A stretch of 64,000 nucleotides of DNA from Arctopsyche grandis (Eukaryota > Arthropoda > Insecta > Trichoptera > Hydropsychidae), in NCBI RefSeq assembly GCF_051622035.1, contig NC_135362.1, positions 10,419,501 through 10,483,500 on the forward strand, given 5' to 3'. Both the position numbers and the translations under genes were made by a program. The notes below the pieces were generated by a model, which saw only the letters and a program-made list of their open reading frames with translations, searched no databases and had not been told where the DNA came from. Of this stretch, positions 60,801 to 64,000 are shown piece by piece (position 1 is the stretch's first letter; every line of letters begins with the position of its first letter).

Positions 60801-62866
60801 TCCGAGGAAAAACCGCTCGTCGATGTTTCCGCGGCTTGAACTAGTTTTAATTATCTTTCCGCTAAAACATTTTTCGTGTATTGTCATCGCTTTGACAGAT
60901 GTCCGTGTCTGTTGGTCGGGAAATTCGCACGCTTGGGAAATCGTAAACGGTCATAATTCACGCACAAATTGGCTGTTGGCCGAGAAAACTGAGCCGTTGC
61001 ATTTATTGCACATAAGATAATTAGTAATGTTATCTACGTGACAGCGAAATTTTGTTTCAAAGACAGATACAATATGCATTGACATATTTCACAGTTAGAA
61101 ATCAAGTCGTATATTCGCAGGAGTTTCATGGACCATAATATTCAACTCTGGTATACATACATACATATATCATTGCAAAAGTGATTAAAATCCGGACTCA
61201 TTTCGATTTTTGATTCTACCACCCTTCTCTATCACAAAAATGTCGATTTAGTAGATATTATTGCCAGCCAGTCGTCTCTAGTTGTATTTGATGGTATCAA
61301 ATTTCAAACTCAGCATAAGATATCTATTTTAATTTTTATGGGAATTGATATTTATATAAATGAAGTACAAACTAGTAAAAACATACTCATATTTAGTGTG
61401 GTAGAAAAGTATGTAGGTAGTTTTCCATCATTGGTTGATGTTGGGTCAATTCGTATTGAATTGAGTATTGTGGAATTGAGAGTATGGAAATTTATTTATT
61501 ATATTTATAAAAGTATTATATATGTAAATGTTTGTGTACAATTATAGGTTATTGAACCCTCGAGACGGTAATAATTAACTTGTCGGATTTATATGCACCG
61601 CGCACCGGTTTTTCTTGGCATTAGATGAGTCTTTCAAGTCGATGATTTCTTTTCAGTAGCCAAAATTCGAACGAGGAAAATACATCAACATAAAATGTTT
61701 ATTGACAGCAATTCAAAGCGAAACGCGTTGACAGCTTGGCTAATTTCCCTTTCGAAGCTTGTAGTAAAAGTTTAAAAGATAAATAAGAGCAAATTAAATA
61801 AAGCCATTAAGTAAATTTTCACTATATTTATCATTATATGAGTCGTTATATTAGAAAGTAGCGAAAGTCCAATTTTTATTTCCAAAAACACTTCTGTTTC
61901 ATCCACAAAAATATTTCTGTTTGACATAATTCACAAATTGTTATCACTTATTTTAATTCGATATGTCACGTACTTTTAAATAATGTTAAACGCAACATTA
62001 TATTTAATGTTTTGCGAAATATTTCTTGAAATGAAGAAAAGTGAACTTATGCCACTTTCGAATATAACGGCTCATATGTAGATTACTATTTAAAATGAGT
62101 CTTTAAGCTTAGTCTTATTTCGAATTGGGCTTTAAATTAAATAAGGAAATTTAATTCGTAATGAGCCACTTTTGGATAACAACGTATTATATTGAAAAAA
62201 AAATTGATATGTAAAATACACTCGATTGTAAAATTTTAATGTGTCTAAAAATATAGTTGTTCATATGGAGATTAGACAAGAACTCACATACTGAGTTTTT
62301 CGTTTAGAATTTTATATTCACCTGCGATTTGTTCTGGGGGAAGCTCATCCTGAAATTAGTAAAGAAAATATTGTTTAGATTATATTTTTTGTATTTCAAT
62401 GAAATTATCTTCAATATCTGAATCGTGACTTTGATTAGTTTTCAAGACAGATTAAAGATCTAACTATTATATTATAATAATACTAAAACAAATAAAGTAC
62501 AATTTTTTCAACTACTCAAAACAAAAGAAAATATATCAATATGAATTAAATTTTTTGTATTAGTTTATATGATTTGAATACTATAAGTAATGAATTATAT
62601 ATATTTGCTTTTTTCAGTACGAGATATAAATTTAAGCATATTTTGAATGTCCAAAGAAGAAATATTGTAGAAAATCTGTGGTCTTCGCGACCACGGCATC
62701 CAAATTATAAAGAAAAAAATTGAATTAATGAAAATTCACACACTTGCACTCTTTACAAATAAATTAAAATTCACTACAATGCAATAATGATTTATTTTTT
62801 AAATTAAGGGGGAATTTTTCGCGGCACTATAAATCACTGGGAAAAGACGGTAAGGCGGCGCACCAT
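45861..62866 (-). CDS. TpnC: Troponin C, insect TpnC47D/73F type
   Basis: Minus-strand exons in order of translation: 62864-62866 (ATG only), 62322-62349, 47790-47933, 46170-46289, 45967-46098 and 45861-45889 (stop TAA at 45861-45863). All have GT/AG borders and matching phases (0, 1, 1, 1, 1), giving 151 residues, a usual length. The protein is the calcium sensor of the thin filament and works with troponin I and T in muscle. It has four EF-hands. Loop II (residues 56-67, [12 protein letters not shown]) and loop IV (132-143, [12 protein letters not shown]) are complete. Loop I (20-31, [12 protein letters not shown]) and loop III (96-107, [12 protein letters not shown]) lack Glu at position 12 and should not bind calcium, as usual for this type. 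The C-terminus FMEMMTGE is diagnostic. The ATG-only first exon is inferred: its donor GTGCGC is weak, but the phase, the Kozak-like context CCGCCATG and the upstream TATA box agree. Confidence 0.95.
46480..47030. repeat. Duplicated GCTCCGTCTCTCTTTCTCCC segment around the MITE
   Basis: GCTCCGTCTCTCTTTCTCCC followed by CTTGGAATCGTA occurs at about 46489 and again at about 46978, flanking MITE copy 2. A complementary AAAGAGA-CGTGGCATA-type stretch follows each. This suggests the MITE landed inside an older duplicated or palindromic repeat. Confidence 0.5.
46559..46937. mobile_element. Palindromic MITE, copy 2 (Mutator-like, 9-bp TSD)
   Basis: Same family as the element at 30895, 379 bp, highly similar along the entire length. 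A perfect 9-bp target duplication GCTTTGCGC flanks it at 46550-46558 and 46938-46946. It lies in the troponin C intron between exons 46170-46289 and 47790-47933. The terminal GGATGCGG versus GGGTTTGG alternatives seen at opposite ends of both copies show family-specific asymmetric tips. Confidence 0.9.
47060..47183 (+). mobile_element. Helitron-like 3' fragment, copy 2
   Basis: It shares with copy 1 the stretch TGTCATTAAAT ... AACAAATGAAT ... CATGTTTAAGCGGTTTATAT ... CGAGCGAAGCTGGGTGTAACCAC. The 5' end is missing and the terminal CTAG is decayed. Confidence 0.5.
47196..47385 (+). mobile_element. Helitron-like short element, copy 3
   Basis: It starts TCTAATGTATAATTTCGAAAG and ends GAGCAAAGCCGGATAAAACA then ACTAGT within only 190 bp. 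Both ends match copy 1. It directly follows copy 2, which is a common head-to-tail arrangement of Helitrons. Confidence 0.6.
47400..47690 (-). mobile_element. CR1-like non-LTR retrotransposon, 3' end of the reverse transcriptase ORF
   Basis: On the minus strand a frame reads [20 protein letters not shown], then [18 protein letters not shown], then [19 protein letters not shown] and a stop near 47510. The arrangement with a hydrophobic segment, YNALPE and FLQGAKRHL is the WNSLP-(x)n-FKRxLK-HL end of jockey/CR1-type ORF2 proteins. It is 5'-truncated, as LINE copies usually are, and lies in a troponin C intron. Confidence 0.65.
49050..49980 (-). mobile_element. TGTTACAGTCC-ended MITE, copy 2, split by a SINE
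   Basis: It begins GGTAACAGTCAAAGTGTTTA with GTTCGTTCATGAACATACTA and ends TGTACACTTGGACTGTAACA. It is in inverted orientation to the copy at 44109. The extra length comes from SINE 4 inserted at about 49375-49686. Confidence 0.7.
49375..49686 (-). mobile_element. tRNA-derived SINE 4, nested in a MITE
   Basis: The minus-strand head ACCAGCAGCATAGATCAGTG then GTTAGCGTGTAATGC, and B-box-like GCGGGTTCAATACC. The body matches SINE 2 (CTTGAATATGTGACTCTAAG, CCTATCAGAGTTTGATTTTT, and a GCTGATTTATAAAATGCTGT end). It interrupts the TGTTACAGTCC MITE at 49050-49980. Confidence 0.7.
50728..52757 (+). repeat. Left arm of the foldback element
   Basis: It starts CGGTACGTGACGATTGGGCG and ends near ATTCAAATTATTCTGAAA. 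It matches the right arm in inverted orientation almost base for base wherever compared, for example GCTCTGCAAGTCATTTTGAT and GGGTTTTTGCGGTATCATAA. Confidence 0.9.
50738..50945 (+). repeat. GC-rich degenerate minisatellite at the foldback terminus
   Basis: Many imperfect copies of a motif like ATTGGGCG with linkers CCC or ATC occur in a stretch far richer in G+C than its surroundings. A mirror copy lies at about 56825-57030. Because the repeat has no stops in several frames, apparent open frames here (such as 50734-50931) are repeat artefacts. Confidence 0.7.
53500..53935. repeat. Diverged, rearranged arm copies inside the foldback centre
   Basis: 53500-53625 matches the right arm near 56350-56480 in direct orientation (ATTTATCCAATTGATAAAAC, GTGTGTCCATTTGAAAAA). 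53730-53925 matches the left arm near 52186-52330 (AAGGCTCATTTCG, GTCATCCAGC-CTCATCTGTT). Both are clearly more diverged than the arms are from each other. Confidence 0.65.
54646..55024 (+). pseudogene. C-terminal remnant of a hAT (ZBED5-like) transposase
   Basis: An open stretch from 54646 reads [18 protein letters not shown], then [20 protein letters not shown] and [20 protein letters not shown]. After a stop and a frame change come [17 protein letters not shown] and [11 protein letters not shown]. The order resembles the end of ZBED5/SCAND3-like hAT transposases (EDEIL-LKSD-LKSR, FWNLLCEEKYPN). It is cut off where the right foldback arm begins. The assignment is by pattern memory. Confidence 0.65.
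55011..57044 (-). repeat. Right arm of the foldback element
   Basis: Inverted copy of the left arm. It begins with TTCAGAATAATTTGAATTT and ends CCCAATCGACCGTGTCCC. The outermost 10 bases differ from the left end, while the inner sequence is near-identical. Confidence 0.9.
57274..58039. mobile_element. hAT-like element with CAGTGGCGTAACTAG-type ends
   Basis: The left end CAGGCGCGTTACTACTATGC and the right end (complement CAGTGGCGTAACTAGAAACT) are diverged inverted repeats. Both are followed inward by runs of G/C near GGGGCCC and GGGGGGGCC. Flanking octamers ACATTAAC and ACATGTAC match at 6 of 8. A Helitron-like 5' end at 57558 and a GC-rich block at 57680-57780 lie inside, so it is a nested mosaic. 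Confidence 0.5.
58750..58880 (+). repeat. Degenerate GTAGCTTGTGTAG minisatellite
   Basis: Imperfect units GTAGCTTGTGTAG, AATAAGTGTAGCTTGCGAT and TAGCTTGTATCTTGTGTAG are repeated about seven times. Confidence 0.7.
61838..62075. mobile_element. GAGCCGTTATATT-ended MITE, copy 2
   Basis: It starts ATGAGTCGTTATATTAGAAA and ends ACTTTCGAATATAACGGCTC, then AT. It shares the internal blocks GACATAATTCACAAATTGTT and TATTTCTTGAAATGAAGAAA with the copy at 42484. It lies in the long troponin C intron, about 250 bp from exon 2. Confidence 0.7.
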
Positions 62867-62945
62867 GGCGGTAGTGGTTTGTGGGGCGGCTGGGGTGACA
62901 CTGGGGCTGCTGGGGCACGTGTGATGGCCGCCCGCTCAACCGCTA

Positions 62946-62953
62946 CTTATATA
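62946..62953 (-). promoter_or_regulatory. TATA box of the troponin C gene
   Basis: On the minus strand GGTATATAAGTAGCGG lies about 80 bp upstream of the ATG at 62866. Transcription would start near 62920 and leave a GC-rich leader of about 50 nt ending CTACCGCC before ATG. A strong TATA box fits a highly expressed muscle gene. Confidence 0.6.
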
Positions 62954-64000
62954 CCGATTGGGATTGGGAATCGACAGCAAACTGGAGGTATTTTTAGTAC
63001 AGTGGCGTGCAGTGCAACCGGCGGTAGGGACTGCCATAGGAATGCATCGAGACTGCAACGCGAACGTACTATTAGGTCCGCTTTAAGTTTTCTTGAGATA
63101 ATAATAATTTCAAGGGACTAGACACGAGTTCAAATAGCTCAATTTGATAGGAGTTTCTGTGAAGGTATAAGTTGGGTATTTTTGGCGTTTATTGTTGGTG
63201 TTGAGGAAATGATCGATAAATACTGACTGAGAAAACTATTCGCATAAATCGTATCCGGGAAACTGAAGAGAATTTCTAAGAAGAGTGCAAGTAAAACATC
63301 GACTAATCTTCACGATATGGAATTTTGAGAGATATTATATAGGTACATACATGATAGCCAGCAGTATGGCTCGGTGGTTGTGTTTATGTTTAGCACCGAG
63401 AGGTTACCGGGTTCGATCCCGTGCTAATCTTTGGTCAGACTTGGATATTTGTGACTCCAAGTCGATCGTTTCTTATCAGAATTTTTCAATTTATCTGATT
63501 TCATTGTTGAAACGGTTCCCCCATCAAATTGGCAAAAATTATTCTACCCACTATGGTACCATTGAATGTGATTTAGAATCTATAATCAAATTTATAGGTG
63601 ACCCGTAATGGCATCATGGAAAAATGTAAATTAAAAAAAGCTCAAGTTTTGCGCCGCGATTTTTACGTACCCTTTCGATTTTTCGTATCGGTTTATCAAC
63701 AATCAATAATAATATACCCATTACTCAAGATCGAGTATTAATGAGTTGGGTATTAATCGCAAGTAATGATTTTATATGGTAAGAGATATCTATTTAAATT
63801 TGCAATTATTGCAACTATGTCACAAATATCTGAATTTTATTTAGGTACAATATTAAAAATGTATGTACATAAAAGTCTAAATCCATAGATGTTTCTATGG
63901 ATTAATTAATGAATTAATTTATTGTTGATTTTGTTTTCTTCAGCCTCTCGAAATACAGCGATTTATGTAAAAAAAAATGCTGTAATGTTTGTAATTAATT
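62954..64000. other. Upstream region of troponin C
   Basis: It contains a SINE at 63355-63600 and an isolated CAGTGGCGTGCAGTGCAAC motif at about 63001. No gene was recognised to the window end. Confidence 0.5.
63355..63600 (+). mobile_element. tRNA-derived SINE 5
   Basis: The head AGCCAGCAGTATGGCTCGGT, with GGTTGTGTTTATGTTTAGC, and a perfect-looking B-box ACCGGGTTCGATCCCGTG. The body TGACTCCAAGTCGATCG, TCTTATCAGAATTTTTC and TGAAACGGTTCC matches SINEs 2 and 4. It lies upstream of the troponin C promoter. Confidence 0.7.

Larger units (their letters stand above)
57045..62321. other. Distal part of the long troponin C intron
   Basis: After the foldback element come a hAT-like mosaic, a minisatellite and a MITE near the exon at 62322. 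Between 58900 and 61800 nothing recognisable was seen apart from ACATATGT-type microsatellites and a somewhat GC-richer patch at 60690-61000. Confidence 0.55.

Noticed and set aside
60694..61020. 108-codon plus-strand frame
   Set aside because: It overlaps a 74-codon frame on the other strand and has no recognisable motif; it could be a regulatory patch but coding is unsupported.
62834..62864. Ten-residue peptide from unspliced reading at the troponin C ATG
   Set aside because: A phase-0 splice directly after ATG restores the full troponin C N-terminus, so the short frame is intronic.

Overview
The window is eukaryotic, AT-rich and intron-rich, and most likely comes from an insect. The best evidence is a troponin C of the insect TpnC47D/73F type. 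Small introns with GT/AG splice sites and a dense load of SINEs, MITEs, Helitron-like pieces and LINE tails fit this. The order cannot be fixed from the sequence (Lepidoptera would fit). All gene models were assembled by eye from splice sites, phase and protein similarity recalled from known families; nothing was searched.

Left part (1-31.9 kb, + strand): a cytochrome b561 transmembrane ascorbate-dependent oxidoreductase gene. Its core exons lie at 25,492-26,339. Two phase-compatible first coding exons are visible, one at 532-641 and one at 25,085-25,155. Two homologous alternative last exons lie at 28,292-28,454 and 31,674-31,824. The first exon at 532 implies an intron of about 24.8 kb, which is filled with repeats: LTR-like remnants, a CR1-like LINE tail, tRNA-derived SINEs, a Helitron-like element and hAT-like MITEs. 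A decayed Tigger/Jerky-type transposase lies between the core exons and the first terminal exon.

Middle (36.0-41.7 kb, + strand): a possible three-exon gene for a small membrane protein (36,066-36,776). Its last exon overlaps the start codon of an 11-exon gene for an SH3-domain protein of the NCKIPSD/SPIN90 family (36,760-41,676). A 665-bp hAT-type MITE sits in one intron of the latter.

Right part (45.9-63 kb, - strand): a six-exon troponin C gene with a TATA box. Its first coding exon is only the ATG, and its second coding intron is 14.4 kb. That intron carries the most striking structure in the window: a 6.3-kb foldback element (50,728-57,044) with 2-kb inverted arms, a perfect 9-bp target duplication and a broken hAT-type transposase in the centre.

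The genes are functionally unrelated: redox/iron metabolism, actin regulation and muscle calcium sensing. No conserved pathway cluster, CRISPR array, rRNA or canonical free-standing tRNA gene was seen.
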